A DNA stretch of 64,000 bases, taken from the NCBI RefSeq assembly GCF_000685865.1, contig NZ_JMKS01000003.1:248001-312000 (forward strand). The letters are read 5' to 3'. Both the position numbers and the translations under genes were made by a program. The notes beneath the pieces are model-generated. The model saw only the letters and a list, made by a program, of their open reading frames with translations, searched no databases and was not told the origin of the DNA. The stretch comes from Exiguobacterium antarcticum DSM 14480. GTDB lineage: Bacteria; Bacillota; Bacilli; Exiguobacteriales; Exiguobacteriaceae. This document shows positions 1-9,283 of this stretch, piece by piece (the stretch's first letter is position 1; each line of letters opens with the position of its first letter).

Positions 1-2288
1 TCTTCTCCGTCGCAAATCGCATCGACTTCCAGTTCCATCCCCGTCACATACCGATCGACGAGAACCGGCCGTTCCGGTGAGGCAATGACGGCATGTTTCA
101 TATAATGTTCCAGTTCTTGTTGCCCATAGACGATTTCCATCGCACGTCCTCCCAGCACATAAGACGGTCGAACGAGAACCGGATAACCGAGTCCCTCTGC
201 TGCTGCGGTCGCCTCTGCGACCGTGACTGCTGTTTTCCCAGGAGGTTGTGGGATTCCTAGCTGCGTCAAAGCGGCTTCAAACTGTTTCCGGTCTTCCGCC
301 CGGTCTAAGTCTTCTAATGCCGTCCCCAGAATCGTGACACCTTCTGCTTCCAGCGATTCTGCGAGGTTGATCGCCGTCTGCCCTCCAAACTGAACGATGA
401 CACCGAGTGGTTGTTCATTTCGAATGACCTCTAACACATCTTCCGTCGTCAACGGTTCAAAATACAGGCGGTCGGAAATGGAGAAGTCCGTTGAGACCGT
501 TTCGGGGTTGTTATTGACGATGATGGCTTCATAGCCCGCTTCTCGAATCGCTTGGATCGAATGGACAGTGGCATAGTCGAACTCGACCCCCTGCCCAATC
601 CGGATAGGTCCTGAACCTAAGACGAGTATGGAAGGACGTGTCGTCGGCATCGCTTCATTCTCGACCTCGTATGTCCCGTAATAATAAGGGGTATCAGAAG
701 CAAACTCAGCAGCACACGTATCGACCATTTTATAGACCGGATGCAAGCCTGCGTCATTTCGAAGGTGCCGGATTTCAGCCTCTGTTTGGTTCGCGACCCG
801 TGCGAGCATCACATCACTGAACCCGTAACGTTTCGCGTGACGAAGACGTTCTGCTGTCAATCCCTGTTCGATGATGTCCTGTTCGATCCGGTGGATATGA
901 TGGAGTTTTTCTAAAAAGAGCCGATCGATGCTCGTCCACTCATGTAACTGGTCGACCGAATACCCCCGTTCAATTCCGGCATATAGCGCAAACAGTCGTT
1001 CGTCTGTCGCTTTGACGATTTGACGGTGCAGGTCGGCCTCCTCCATTTCAGCGAAACGAGTCATATGCAAGTCTGACTGTCCGATCTCGAGTGACCGAAC
1101 CGCTTTGAGCAAGGCTTCTTCCATCGTCCGCCCCATCGCCATGACTTCACCTGTCGCCTTCATCTGTGTCCCAAGTGTCCGGTCCGCTGACTCGAACTTA
1201 TCAAACGGCCAACGTGGAATCTTCGCGACGACATAGTCGAGTGCTGGTTCAAACGAAGCAAAACTGGTTTCCGTGATTGGATTCTTTAATTCCGATAACG
1301 CGTAACCAACGGCGATTTTAGCCGCTAGTTTCGCGATCGGATAGCCCGTTGCTTTAGAGGCAAGCGCAGATGAACGAGAGACCCGTGGATTCACTTCGAT
1401 GACATAATACGTGAAGCTCGTTGGGTCGAGGGCAAACTGGATATTACAGCCTCCTTCGATCCCAAGCGCCCGAATGATGTCGAGCGAGACGTTTCGCATC
1501 ATCTGGTAATCCCGGTCTGATAACGTTTGTGTCGGAGCAAAGACGATCGAATCTCCTGTATGGATTCCGACAGGATCAAAGTTCTCCATCGCACAGACGA
1601 TGATCGCTTGATTCGTCCCGTCTCGCATGACTTCGAACTCGACTTCCTTCATGCCGGCAATTGATTTTTCGAGTAAGACTTGTGTCGCAGGACTCGCCTT
1701 GAGTCCGCCTTCGACGATTCGGATGAATTCATCCATCGTCTCCGCAATCCCACCACCCGTTCCGCCCAGCGTATAGGCCGGACGGATGATGATCGGAAGA
1801 CCGATCTTGGCACAAAATTGTTCTGCTTCTTCAACCGTATGCACGATTTCACTTTCCGGGACACCATGACCGAGTCGGAACATCAATTTTCTGAACAAAT
1901 CACGATCTTCAGCTTCTTCGATTGCCGATAATTTTGTTCCCAGCAGTTCGACGCCATACTCTGCTAAAACACCCAGTCGATCCAGTTCAACCGCGAGATT
2001 CAATCCCGTTTGTCCGCCGAGGGTCGCAAGTAAGGCATCGGGACGTTCTTTCCGGATGATGCGGGCGACGAATTCTGCTTGTAACGGTTCGATATACACT
2101 CGGTCCGCTACTGTCGGATCCGTCATGATCGTCGCAGGATTGGAGTTAACGAGAATGACTTCGTATCCTTCTTCCTTCAACGCTTGACAGGCTTGTGTTC
2201 CCGCATAATCAAATTCTGCCGCTTGTCCGATGACAATTGGACCGGACCCGATAACGAGAATCTTTTGAATATCTTGACGTTTAGGCAT
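1..2288 (-). CDS. carB: Carbamoyl-phosphate synthase large subunit, C-terminus cut by the window edge
   Basis: Makes carbamoyl phosphate from bicarbonate, ATP and ammonia delivered by the small subunit; first step of pyrimidine synthesis. About 762 codons are visible, starting [21 protein letters not shown]; the family is about 1070 residues, so the end of the second ATP-grasp half and the allosteric domain lie outside. The internal duplication is plain: the N-terminal [20 protein letters not shown] is echoed by [20 protein letters not shown] near residue 550, and [17 protein letters not shown] marks the first ATP-grasp half. The ATG overlaps the carA stop by 8 bases, giving translational coupling. 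I followed the reading frame at several points down to the edge and saw no break. Last visible gene of the pyr operon. Confidence 0.97.
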   Translation of the reverse strand, partial: MPKRQDIQKILVIGSGPIVIGQAAEFDYAGTQACQALKEEGYEVILVNSNPATIMTDPTVADRVYIEPLQAEFVARIIRKERPDALLATLGGQTGLNLAVELDRLGVLAEYGVELLGTKLSAIEEAEDRDLFRKLMFRLGHGVPESEIVHTVEEAEQFCAKIGLPIIIRPAYTLGGTGGGIAETMDEFIRIVEGGLKASPATQVLLEKSIAGMKEVEFEVMRDGTNQAIIVCAMENFDPVGIHTGDSIVFAPTQTLSDRDYQMMRNVSLDIIRALGIEGGCNIQFALDPTSFTYYVIEVNPRVSRSSALASKATGYPIAKLAAKIAVGYALSELKNPITETSFASFEPALDYVVAKIPRWPFDKFESADRTLGTQMKATGEVMAMGRTMEEALLKAVRSLEIGQSDLHMTRFAEMEEADLHRQIVKATDERLFALYAGIERGYSVDQLHEWTSIDRLFLEKLHHIHRIEQDIIEQGLTAERLRHAKRYGFSDVMLARVANQTEAEIRHLRNDAGLHPVYKMVDTCAAEFASDTPYYYGTYEVENEAMPTTRPSILVLGSGPIRIGQGVEFDYATVHSIQAIREAGYEAIIVNNNPETVSTDFSISDRLYFEPLTTEDVLEVIRNEQPLGVIVQFGGQTAINLAESLEAEGVTILGTALEDLDRAEDRKQFEAALTQLGIPQPPGKTAVTVAEATAAAEGLGYPVLVRPSYVLGGRAMEIVYGQQELEHYMKHAVIASPERPVLVDRYVTGMELEVDAICDGE

Positions 2289-3369
2289 GAGAGACCTCCT
2301 GTTGATTCGTGATTTCTGTTAAAAACTGATCAAATAAATCATTGGCATCCATCGGACCTGGCGACGCTTCCGGGTGATACTGGACGGAAAAGACCGGATG
2401 GATGGTATGACGGATTCCTTCTACCGTCCCATCGTTGATTGCACGATGGGTCCACTGCAATTCCAAACCGCTAAGGGATTGCGCATCGACGGCGTACCCA
2501 TGGTTTTGTGAAGTGATACTGACTTGACCCGTCCGAAGATCCTCGACCGGATGATTAGCACCCCGGTGACCAAACGGTAACTTAAACGTATCGGCCCCGT
2601 GTGCCAAGGCAATCAATTGATGTCCAAGACAAATCCCGAAGATGACGACTTGACCCGTCAGTTCTTGAATCAAAGGAATCGCTGTCGGGACGTCTTTCGG
2701 ATTCCCAGGTCCGTTCGATAACATCACCCCATCCGGGACGTATCGTAACACTTCTTTTGAGGTCACATCGTGTGGGACGACGACGACTTCGCAACCACGT
2801 CGGACCAGTTCCCGGATGATTCCCAATTTTGCCCCAAAATCAACGAGGACGATTCGTGGACCCGCACCGGGGATGATATACGCCCGCTCCGTCGAAGCCC
2901 GTTTGACCTGATCGGTCGTGAGTTTCATCTGCTGAATCCGTTCCAGTTGTTCTGCCAATTCATACTCACCATCGACAAGCAGTCCCCGCATGACACCTTT
3001 TGACCGGAGATGGCGTGTCAACTGGCGCGTGTCAATTCCCGTCAGACCGGGGATGTTGAATTCAAGTAATGCTTCTGCGAGAGACGTCTGTGAACGGAAG
3101 TTCGACGGCGTCTGACAAACTTCACGCACAATCAAGGCTTTCGCGAGTGGTTGGGTCGTTTCATAATCATCACGATTCATTCCATAATTTCCGATCAATG
3201 GATTGGTTAAAACAATCATTTGGTCGCAATAAGAGGGATCCGATAACATCTCTTGATAACCCGTCATCCCGGTCTGAAAAACGACCTCTCCCATCGTCAC
3301 TTCACTTGACCCAAATGCTTCTCCTTCAAAAATCATTCCATCCTCCAAAATCAATGTACGCTTAGACAT
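2281..3369 (-). CDS. carA: Carbamoyl-phosphate synthase small (glutaminase) subunit
   Basis: Hydrolyses glutamine and channels ammonia to CarB. 362 residues, normal family length. The N-terminal half is the CPSase small-chain domain ([15 protein letters not shown] near residue 35). The C-terminal class I glutamine amidotransferase domain carries the nucleophile motif GICLGHQ near residue 245 and the His-Glu pair in [10 protein letters not shown] near residue 331. The start has a good ribosome site (AAGGGGGA). The gene overlaps pyrC upstream and carB downstream by 8 bases each. In Bacillus the pyrimidine-specific copy in this position is called pyrAA. Confidence 0.97.
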   Translation of the reverse strand: MSKRTLILEDGMIFEGEAFGSSEVTMGEVVFQTGMTGYQEMLSDPSYCDQMIVLTNPLIGNYGMNRDDYETTQPLAKALIVREVCQTPSNFRSQTSLAEALLEFNIPGLTGIDTRQLTRHLRSKGVMRGLLVDGEYELAEQLERIQQMKLTTDQVKRASTERAYIIPGAGPRIVLVDFGAKLGIIRELVRRGCEVVVVPHDVTSKEVLRYVPDGVMLSNGPGNPKDVPTAIPLIQELTGQVVIFGICLGHQLIALAHGADTFKLPFGHRGANHPVEDLRTGQVSITSQNHGYAVDAQSLSGLELQWTHRAINDGTVEGIRHTIHPVFSVQYHPEASPGPMDANDLFDQFLTEITNQQEVSHA

Positions 3370-4633
3370 GTGTCATTTCCCCCTTGAATACGATTTTCCC
3401 ACCAACGATTGTCATGACCGGATAACCGGTCAGTCGTTCGCCACGAAACGGTGTATTTTTCCCTTTCGAGAGAAACTGTTCCGGCTGTACCGTCCGGGTC
3501 ATCTTTAGATCAAGCAAGACAAGATCTGCTGGTGCGCCGACTTCAATCCGACCGTATGGTAAAGCAAACAAGTCAGCCGGTCTGCGTGACATCCCGTCCA
3601 ACAGACGTTCGAGTGGCAGGATGCCCGGTTTGACCAGTTTCGTATACAGTAACGGGAAAGCTGTCTCAAATCCCGTAATCCCAAACGGTGCGCGTTCGAT
3701 GCCAAGTGCCTTTTCATCTGCTGCATGCGGTGCGTGATCGGTGGCGATGCAATCAATCGTCCCATCGAGTAACCCGTCCAGTAAGGCTTGGCGATCAGCC
3801 CCGCTCCGGAGTGGGGGATTCATCTTGAAGTTCGGATCACGTCCGACGATCTCATCCTCCGTCAGTACGAGATGATGTGGTGTGACTTCAGCAGTCACAT
3901 GGATACCCGCTCGTTTCGCATCCCGGATGATACGAACGGATTCTTTTGTCGAGACGTGGCAGACATGATAGTGACACCCCGTCGCTTCTGCGATCAAGAC
4001 ATCCCTTGCGATATGGATGCTTTCGGCGAGTGAAGGAATTCCTTGTAATCCTTCTCGCCGGCTGTATGCCCCTTCGTGGACGCATCCTGCCTTAAGGGAA
4101 TCATCTTCACAATGGGCAATGATGCTTTTATTGAGGGCAGCTGCCCGTGTCATGGCTTCGCGCATGACGGCAGCACTTTGGACACCCACTCCGTCATCCG
4201 TAAAGGCGAAAGCATCGGTCAACTGTTCGAACGCGACGAGTTCTTGCCCTAGCTGATTTTTTGAAATCGCCGCATAAGGGAAAACACGGACAGAGGCCGT
4301 TTCCTCAATCTTTTTAAAGAGCGCATCCAACGTTTCTCGGTCGTCTGGTACCGGTCTTGTATTGGGCATCGGACAGATTGTCGTAAATCCGCCTGCTGCC
4401 GCTGCTGCCGTCCCGGTCGCGATCGTCTCCTTATGTTCGCCACCTGGTTCCCGTAAGTGGACATGAATATCGACAAATCCTGGTGCTACGAGGTAATCAT
4501 TGGCGTCGATTACTTGATCAGTTTCAATCGGTGTCGCATCCAACTCCGTAAAGATTCCGTTTTCGATTCGGATGCTTGATTCTTGAAGCTGACCTTCTTT
4601 ATACCACTTTGCATGATCGATTCGGATTGCCAT
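3362..4633 (-). CDS. pyrC: Dihydroorotase
   Basis: Cyclises carbamoyl-aspartate to dihydroorotate, third step of the pathway. 423 residues, the length of the class I (Bacillus-type) enzyme. The metal-binding motif HVHLREPG sits near residue 57, further metal-ligand histidines fall in IIAHCEDD and in HYHVCHVST, and TDHAPH near residue 298 contains the catalytic Asp. The chain ends in the usual amidohydrolase beta-sandwich ([11 protein letters not shown]). Starts one base after the pyrB stop with AAAGGAG as ribosome site, and overlaps carA by 8 bases. Cytoplasmic. Confidence 0.97.
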   Translation of the reverse strand: MAIRIDHAKWYKEGQLQESSIRIENGIFTELDATPIETDQVIDANDYLVAPGFVDIHVHLREPGGEHKETIATGTAAAAAGGFTTICPMPNTRPVPDDRETLDALFKKIEETASVRVFPYAAISKNQLGQELVAFEQLTDAFAFTDDGVGVQSAAVMREAMTRAAALNKSIIAHCEDDSLKAGCVHEGAYSRREGLQGIPSLAESIHIARDVLIAEATGCHYHVCHVSTKESVRIIRDAKRAGIHVTAEVTPHHLVLTEDEIVGRDPNFKMNPPLRSGADRQALLDGLLDGTIDCIATDHAPHAADEKALGIERAPFGITGFETAFPLLYTKLVKPGILPLERLLDGMSRRPADLFALPYGRIEVGAPADLVLLDLKMTRTVQPEQFLSKGKNTPFRGERLTGYPVMTIVGGKIVFKGEMTHV

Positions 4634-4634
4634 C

Positions 4635-5552
4635 TTAAATCGTCTCCTTTGTTGTCTGCTGATTAAATGCTCGTTCTAAAATCGCCATCCGGGCGAATAC
4701 CCCGTTCGTCATCTGCTCAAAAATCCGTGATTGTGGATGTTCGACGAGTTCTTCGGCAATTTCAACACCACGATTGATGGGAGCGGGATGTAAGATGATG
4801 GCGCTTGGACGAAGCTGTTCCATCCGTTTGCGGGTCAATCCGTAGTGCAGATGATAATCCGTTGCACGAAAGTCTTGATCGGCAAGATGACGTTCGTGCT
4901 GGACGCGGAGCAACATGATGATGTCGCTACTTGCAAACGCCTCGTCAATCTCTCGGTATTCGATTCCCATCGTCTCATCGAACCATTCGCGAGGACCAGA
5001 CCCAATCACCGTTGCCCCTAATCGTTGTAAGACATGGGCATTGGATCTTGCGACACGGCTATGTCTGAGATCTCCGCAGATGACCACTGTCTTGTCGATC
5101 ACATTGCCATACACTTCATACATCGTCATCAAGTCGAGTAACGACTGTGTCGGATGTTGTCCGCTTCCGTCTCCTGCATTGATGATCGGGATTGACAAAT
5201 GATGTTGTAACTGTTCGTAATAGCCGGTCTCCCCATGACGGATGACGAGTGCATCGACTCCGATCGCTTGTAACGTTTTACACGTATCGAGTAACGTTTC
5301 ACCTTTTTGAACAGAAGAGGTTGCTGTCTCGAACGGCAGGACATGTAGTCCGAGGTGATGCTCTGCCATGTCAAACGAACATTTGGTGCGTGTCGAATGT
5401 TCGAAAAATAAGTTGGCGACGGTTTTCGTCGGAATCGGTTGGACGGGCGCTCCTTGTTTCAGTTGCAGTCCCCGCTCAATCAACCGTTCAATCTCCTTTG
5501 TCGATAGTTCATCAAGACTCGTAAAATGGGCAATCTGTTGTCGTGTCTGCAT
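4635..5552 (-). CDS. pyrB: Aspartate carbamoyltransferase catalytic chain
   Basis: Joins carbamoyl phosphate to aspartate. 305 residues from the chosen ATG. An in-frame ATG 24 bases upstream is less likely because the strong ribosome site AAAGGAGAG lies between the two. The carbamoyl-phosphate loop [12 protein letters not shown] is near residue 44, and [15 protein letters not shown] (near residue 129) and [12 protein letters not shown] (near 255) complete the active site. No pyrI regulatory chain is present, as usual in Bacillales. A PyrR-controlled attenuator lies in the pyrP-pyrB gap. Confidence 0.97.
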   Translation of the reverse strand: MQTRQQIAHFTSLDELSTKEIERLIERGLQLKQGAPVQPIPTKTVANLFFEHSTRTKCSFDMAEHHLGLHVLPFETATSSVQKGETLLDTCKTLQAIGVDALVIRHGETGYYEQLQHHLSIPIINAGDGSGQHPTQSLLDLMTMYEVYGNVIDKTVVICGDLRHSRVARSNAHVLQRLGATVIGSGPREWFDETMGIEYREIDEAFASSDIIMLLRVQHERHLADQDFRATDYHLHYGLTRKRMEQLRPSAIILHPAPINRGVEIAEELVEHPQSRIFEQMTNGVFARMAILERAFNQQTTKETI

Positions 5553-5574
5553 CGTTTTCTCTCCTTTGGGCCGC

Positions 5575-5606
5575 AAAAAAGCGCACCTTCTGATGTGAAG
5601 GTGCGC
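5575..5606 (-). terminator. Attenuator terminator ahead of pyrB
   Basis: On the minus strand a 10-bp perfect stem, GCGCACCTTC with GAAGGTGCGC, closes a 6-base loop and is followed directly by a run of six T. It lies about 22 bases before the pyrB start codon and about 50 bases after a PyrR-binding hairpin, the layout of a Bacillus pyr attenuator. A second hairpin between them (5608-5636) may belong to the competing antiterminator; I did not fold it. Confidence 0.9.
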
Positions 5607-5654
5607 TGAAGAAGACAGGTGTCACCACCTGCTTCTGAAGGGCCTCCACTTTAT

Positions 5655-5670
5655 CGTTCTCTCTGGAACG
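5655..5670 (-). promoter_or_regulatory. PyrR-binding hairpin in the pyrB leader
   Basis: The RNA reads CGUUCCAGAGAGAACG: a stem with the loop CAGAGA, holding the UCCNGNGAG core of the PyrR-binding element recalled from B. subtilis (ARUCCNGNGAGGYU). The flanking stem bases differ from that consensus but still pair (GUUC with GAAC), so the changes look compensatory. An outer stem CUUU/AAAG is also possible. It starts 2 bases after the pyrP stop codon. With UMP-bound PyrR it should favour the downstream terminator. Confidence 0.85.
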
Positions 5671-5672
5671 TC

Positions 5673-6989
5673 TTAAAAGTCGTTAGCTGCTCGATTCGAT
5701 TGTACAGTCTCTTGTTCCAGTTGTTCTTCTACGACCGGCGTTTTCGGTAGGACCAAGTTCAGAATGACGCCAAGAACCGTTGCCAGTGCCATGCCTTCTA
5801 AAGAGAAGTCACCCACTTTCAGGGCGGCACCACCGATCCCAATGACCAGGATGACGGCCGTGATCGTCAAGTTTCGTTTGTCTGCAAGGTCGACCTTACT
5901 TTCAACCAATGTCCGGAGACCGTTTGACGCGATGACACCAAACAATAGGATGCTGATGCCGCCCATGACTGGTGTCGGAATCGTTTTGATGAATCCTTCG
6001 ACATAACCGAGGAATCCGAAGCTGATCGCAAGAACGGCTGCTCCCCCGAGGACAAAGACGCTGTATACGCGGGTGATGGCCATGACGCCATTGTTTTCAC
6101 CGTATGTCGTAACCGGTGGTCCACCGAGCATTGAGGCAATCGTCTTCGCCAATCCGTCTCCGAGAACTGTCCGGTGCATTCCCGGATCAAGAAGCGTCTC
6201 GCGCCCGATAATCCGTGATGTCACTTTCTGTTCTCCGATGTGTTCTGTCAATGTAACCAGTGTGACCGGGACGATGAGCGCAAGAGCTGCCCAGTTCAAG
6301 GTTGGCGAGTAATCCAGGAACGGTACCGTAAAGTTCGGAATCTGGAAGAAGCTTGCTTGTTTCAGTGAAGTGAAATCGACGATTCCCACAGCGACGGCGA
6401 CCAGATATCCCGTCAGGATACCAAACAGGATTGGCACCGTACTCCACATTCCTTTGAAGTACGTCATCGCAAGCAAGGTCACGGCAAGTGTCGTCAAGGC
6501 GACGAAGAACAAGGTGCTGCTGTAGTTACCGTCCGCATCATTCATCGCCATGTTGACGGCCGTCGGAGCGAGCGATAAACCGATGACCATGATGACAGGT
6601 CCGATGACGACCGGCGGCAAGAGTTTCATCAGCCAACCGACACCTGTATAGGTGATGATGAGTGAAACCAGTCCGTAGACCAGTCCTGCGACCATCCCGC
6701 CGACAAGCGCATCTTCCACTCCCCAGCGTTCACTGACAGCAATGATCGGGACGATATAGGCAAAACTCGAGCCTAAGTATGTTGGGACTTTGAAGCGTGT
6801 GACGGCGAGGAAAATCAAGGTGCCGACTCCACTTGCGACGAGGGCGACGGATGTGTTTAATCCCGTCAATAACGGAACAAGAACCGTCGCGCCAAACATC
6901 GCGAAGACATGTTGCAGGCTGAGCATCAGCCACTGAAGGGGGTGTTTCGGTCGTTCTTGTACATCAAGAACCGCTGTGTGGGTTTTCAT
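5673..6989 (-). CDS. pyrP: Uracil permease (NCS2 family)
   Basis: Imports uracil across the cytoplasmic membrane, probably with protons. 438 residues with a dozen or more hydrophobic segments. NAT/NCS2 signatures are visible: the N-terminal QHVFAMFGATVLVP near residue 27 and the conserved NNGVMAITRVYS stretch near residue 298. Lies between pyrR and pyrB as in B. subtilis. Its 51-base leader carries a PyrR-binding hairpin that overlaps the ribosome site and has no terminator (see findings). Confidence 0.95.
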   Translation of the reverse strand: MKTHTAVLDVQERPKHPLQWLMLSLQHVFAMFGATVLVPLLTGLNTSVALVASGVGTLIFLAVTRFKVPTYLGSSFAYIVPIIAVSERWGVEDALVGGMVAGLVYGLVSLIITYTGVGWLMKLLPPVVIGPVIMVIGLSLAPTAVNMAMNDADGNYSSTLFFVALTTLAVTLLAMTYFKGMWSTVPILFGILTGYLVAVAVGIVDFTSLKQASFFQIPNFTVPFLDYSPTLNWAALALIVPVTLVTLTEHIGEQKVTSRIIGRETLLDPGMHRTVLGDGLAKTIASMLGGPPVTTYGENNGVMAITRVYSVFVLGGAAVLAISFGFLGYVEGFIKTIPTPVMGGISILLFGVIASNGLRTLVESKVDLADKRNLTITAVILVIGIGGAALKVGDFSLEGMALATVLGVILNLVLPKTPVVEEQLEQETVQSNRAANDF

Positions 6990-6997
6990 AAGGATAA

Positions 6998-7031
6998 CTC
7001 CCTTTCTGGTCTCTCTGGACCACCTTAAAGG
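6998..7031 (-). promoter_or_regulatory. PyrR-binding hairpin that sequesters the pyrP ribosome site
   Basis: In the 51-base pyrR-pyrP gap the RNA reads CCUUU, AAGGU, GGUC-CAGAGA-GACC, AG, AAAGGGAG. GGUC/GACC closes the PyrR hexaloop (7008-7021), and the outer CCUUU (7031-7027) can pair with AAAGG (7005-7001). AAAGGGAG is the pyrP Shine-Dalgarno, 8 bases before its ATG. No terminator stem or T-run follows. This suggests PyrR blocks translation at this site. The sequence match is direct; the mechanism is inference. Confidence 0.8.
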
Positions 7032-7040
7032 TATTTGTGT

Positions 7041-7661
<621 letters not shown>

Positions 7662-7689
7662 TTACACAAATGAAGTGTCTCCCTTTCGT

Positions 7690-7703
7690 AGCCTCTCCGG
7701 ACT
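7690..7703 (-). promoter_or_regulatory. PyrR-binding element in the pyrR leader
   Basis: The RNA reads AGUCCGGAGAGGCU, an exact fit to the recalled element ARUCCNGNGAGGYU. It forms AGUC-CGGAGA-GGCU, flanked by CCUUU upstream and AAAGG downstream that make the outer stem. This is the best-conserved of the three PyrR sites in the operon. Confidence 0.92.
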
Positions 7704-7787
7704 CGTTTAAAGGTGTGCTATTGGTAGGATCGTCAACGCGGACGACCGATTTGTGAGGCAGATGTCTCGCATCGCTCTCTAGGTGTT

Positions 7788-7816
7788 ACTCTACCGTTTT
7801 ATCAGAAAAACGTCAA
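7788..7816 (-). promoter_or_regulatory. Predicted promoter of the pyr operon
   Basis: TTGACG, 17 bases, TAGAGT on the minus strand. The -35 box overlaps the stop codon of the upstream pseudouridine synthase gene. Transcription from here gives a leader of about 210 bases before pyrR, enough to hold the PyrR hairpin and the terminator. Confidence 0.65.
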
Positions 7817-8736
7817 GACTCTAGTTCAAGTTTTTTTAACTGACCGATCTCAAACGTCATCTCTTCTGGTAATGGTGCCTCGAAATGTAACATCTCACCA
7901 GTCCGCGGATGCTTGAACCCAAGAACAGCGGCATGAAGCGCCTGTCCGTTCATTTTCATCGTCTTCCGTGGTCCATATTTCGGATCCCCCGCAAGCGGGA
8001 AACCGATGTAACGCATATGGACACGAATCTGGTGTGTCCGTCCCGTTTCGAGTTTACATTCGACGACGGTAAATCCTTCATAGCGTTCGAGAACACGGAA
8101 GTGCGTCACGGCAGCTTTTGAATTTTTATCCGTCACCGTCATCCGTTGGCGGTCGTTTTTGTCACGACCGACAGGCGCTTCGATCGTTCCCAGTTCATGG
8201 GGGATCTCCCCATGCACTAACGCGATATAAAGACGTTCCGTCGTCTTGTCTTTTAGTTGTTGCGCAAGTGATTCATGTGCCAAGTCATTTTTAGCAACCA
8301 TCAAGAGACCGGACGTATCCTTATCAATCCGGTGGACGATCCCGGGACGTTTTACCCCGTTGATGCCGGATAAATCCTGGCAGTGGTGAAGTAACGCATT
8401 GACGAGTGTCCCGGATACATGTCCTGCTGCCGGATGGACGACCATGCCTTTTGGTTTATTGATGACGATGACGTCACCGTCTTCATAGACGACGTCAAGC
8501 GGGATGTTTTCCGGTAATACTTCCAGTTCAACCGCTTCCGGTATCCGAACGAGGATTTCTTCCGTTCCGGACATCTTATAGTTCGGTTTGACGATTCGAC
8601 CGTCGACTTCGACATGACCTGCTTTTAACCAATCCTGGACTTGTGAACGTGACCAGTCTTGTTGTTCGGCCAACCATTTATCGATTCGTCCTGTTGCACC
8701 ATTGGCTTTTACAGCCCATTCATTTTGTTCATTCAT
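7813..8736 (-). CDS. RluD-family 23S rRNA pseudouridine synthase
   Basis: Converts uridine to pseudouridine in RNA, probably 23S rRNA. 307 residues. An N-terminal S4 RNA-binding domain (about 15-75, with RIDKWLAEQQDWSRSQVQDW) is followed by the RluA/RluD catalytic domain with the conserved Asp in GIVHRIDKDTSGLLMVAK near residue 138 and the downstream LETGRTHQIRVHM motif. The start codon overlaps the lspA stop by one base (TAATG). This is the gene called ylyB next to lspA in B. subtilis; the exact target uridines cannot be told from sequence. Confidence 0.93.
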   Translation of the reverse strand: MNEQNEWAVKANGATGRIDKWLAEQQDWSRSQVQDWLKAGHVEVDGRIVKPNYKMSGTEEILVRIPEAVELEVLPENIPLDVVYEDGDVIVINKPKGMVVHPAAGHVSGTLVNALLHHCQDLSGINGVKRPGIVHRIDKDTSGLLMVAKNDLAHESLAQQLKDKTTERLYIALVHGEIPHELGTIEAPVGRDKNDRQRMTVTDKNSKAAVTHFRVLERYEGFTVVECKLETGRTHQIRVHMRYIGFPLAGDPKYGPRKTMKMNGQALHAAVLGFKHPRTGEMLHFEAPLPEEMTFEIGQLKKLELES

Positions 8737-9209
8737 TAATCAATCGTTCCCTTCTTAGTCAAACGCTCTTCAAACATGACGCTGATCAGCATCAAAATCA
8801 CCCCAAACGTCAAACAGACGTCTGCGACATTGAATATCGGAAAATTATACCCGAACGGATAAAAATGAAAAAAGTCGACGACTTCTCCACGCGCCATCCG
8901 ATCGATGAAATTTCCGATTGCCCCACCTAATAACAAGGCGACGCTCCAAGCAAATACTTTGTTTTGAGTTCCTTCTTTATACAGAAAATAAATCAATCCG
9001 ATGACGACAACGACGGTGATCAAAAAGAAAAAACCAAACTTCCCTTCGAGCATTCCCCATGCCGCGCCACGATTCCGGTATGAATTCAGATAAAAGAAAT
9101 TCGGAATGATCTCAATCGCCTGACCAATCGTCATCTGTTGGACGACGATCCATTTCGTCAGTTGATCCACTCCTACGAGTACAGCAGCAATCGCTAAGTA
9201 AAGCCACAT
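8736..9209 (-). CDS. lspA: Lipoprotein signal peptidase (signal peptidase II)
   Basis: Aspartic protease of the cytoplasmic membrane that cleaves prolipoprotein signal peptides after lipid attachment. 157 residues from an ATG preceded by GGAGG at 9 bases; a TTG seven codons upstream is less likely. Four hydrophobic segments are visible, with the family motifs NRGAAWGML and GAIGNFIDRMARGEVVDFF (one catalytic Asp) and FNVADVCL (the second). It would process the lipoprotein genes in this window, such as the one at 55048-56094. It lies after ileS, separated by a terminator. Confidence 0.95.
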   Translation of the reverse strand: MWLYLAIAAVLVGVDQLTKWIVVQQMTIGQAIEIIPNFFYLNSYRNRGAAWGMLEGKFGFFFLITVVVVIGLIYFLYKEGTQNKVFAWSVALLLGGAIGNFIDRMARGEVVDFFHFYPFGYNFPIFNVADVCLTFGVILMLISVMFEERLTKKGTID

Positions 9210-9228
9210 TCTTTTTTTCCTCCACATC

Positions 9229-9277
9229 AAAAAAATAGTGAAGGACCGCTACGAAGTCGCCGTAGCTGCCCCTCACT
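9229..9277 (-). terminator. Terminator between ileS and lspA
   Basis: Minus-strand stem AGTGAGG...CCTTCACT with an inner CTACG/CGTAG helix, ending in a T-run just inside the lspA leader. Readthrough or a separate promoter must feed lspA. Confidence 0.8.
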
Positions 9278-9283
9278 GATTCA

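Noticed and set aside
1-2288. carB as a broken or missing gene, since no complete frame ends in the window
   Set aside because: The frame is open from its ATG to the left edge and reads as carbamoyl-phosphate synthase throughout; it is simply cut by the window.
6990-7040. Standard transcription attenuator between pyrR and pyrP
   Set aside because: The gap has room for the PyrR hairpin only; there is no terminator stem or T-run.
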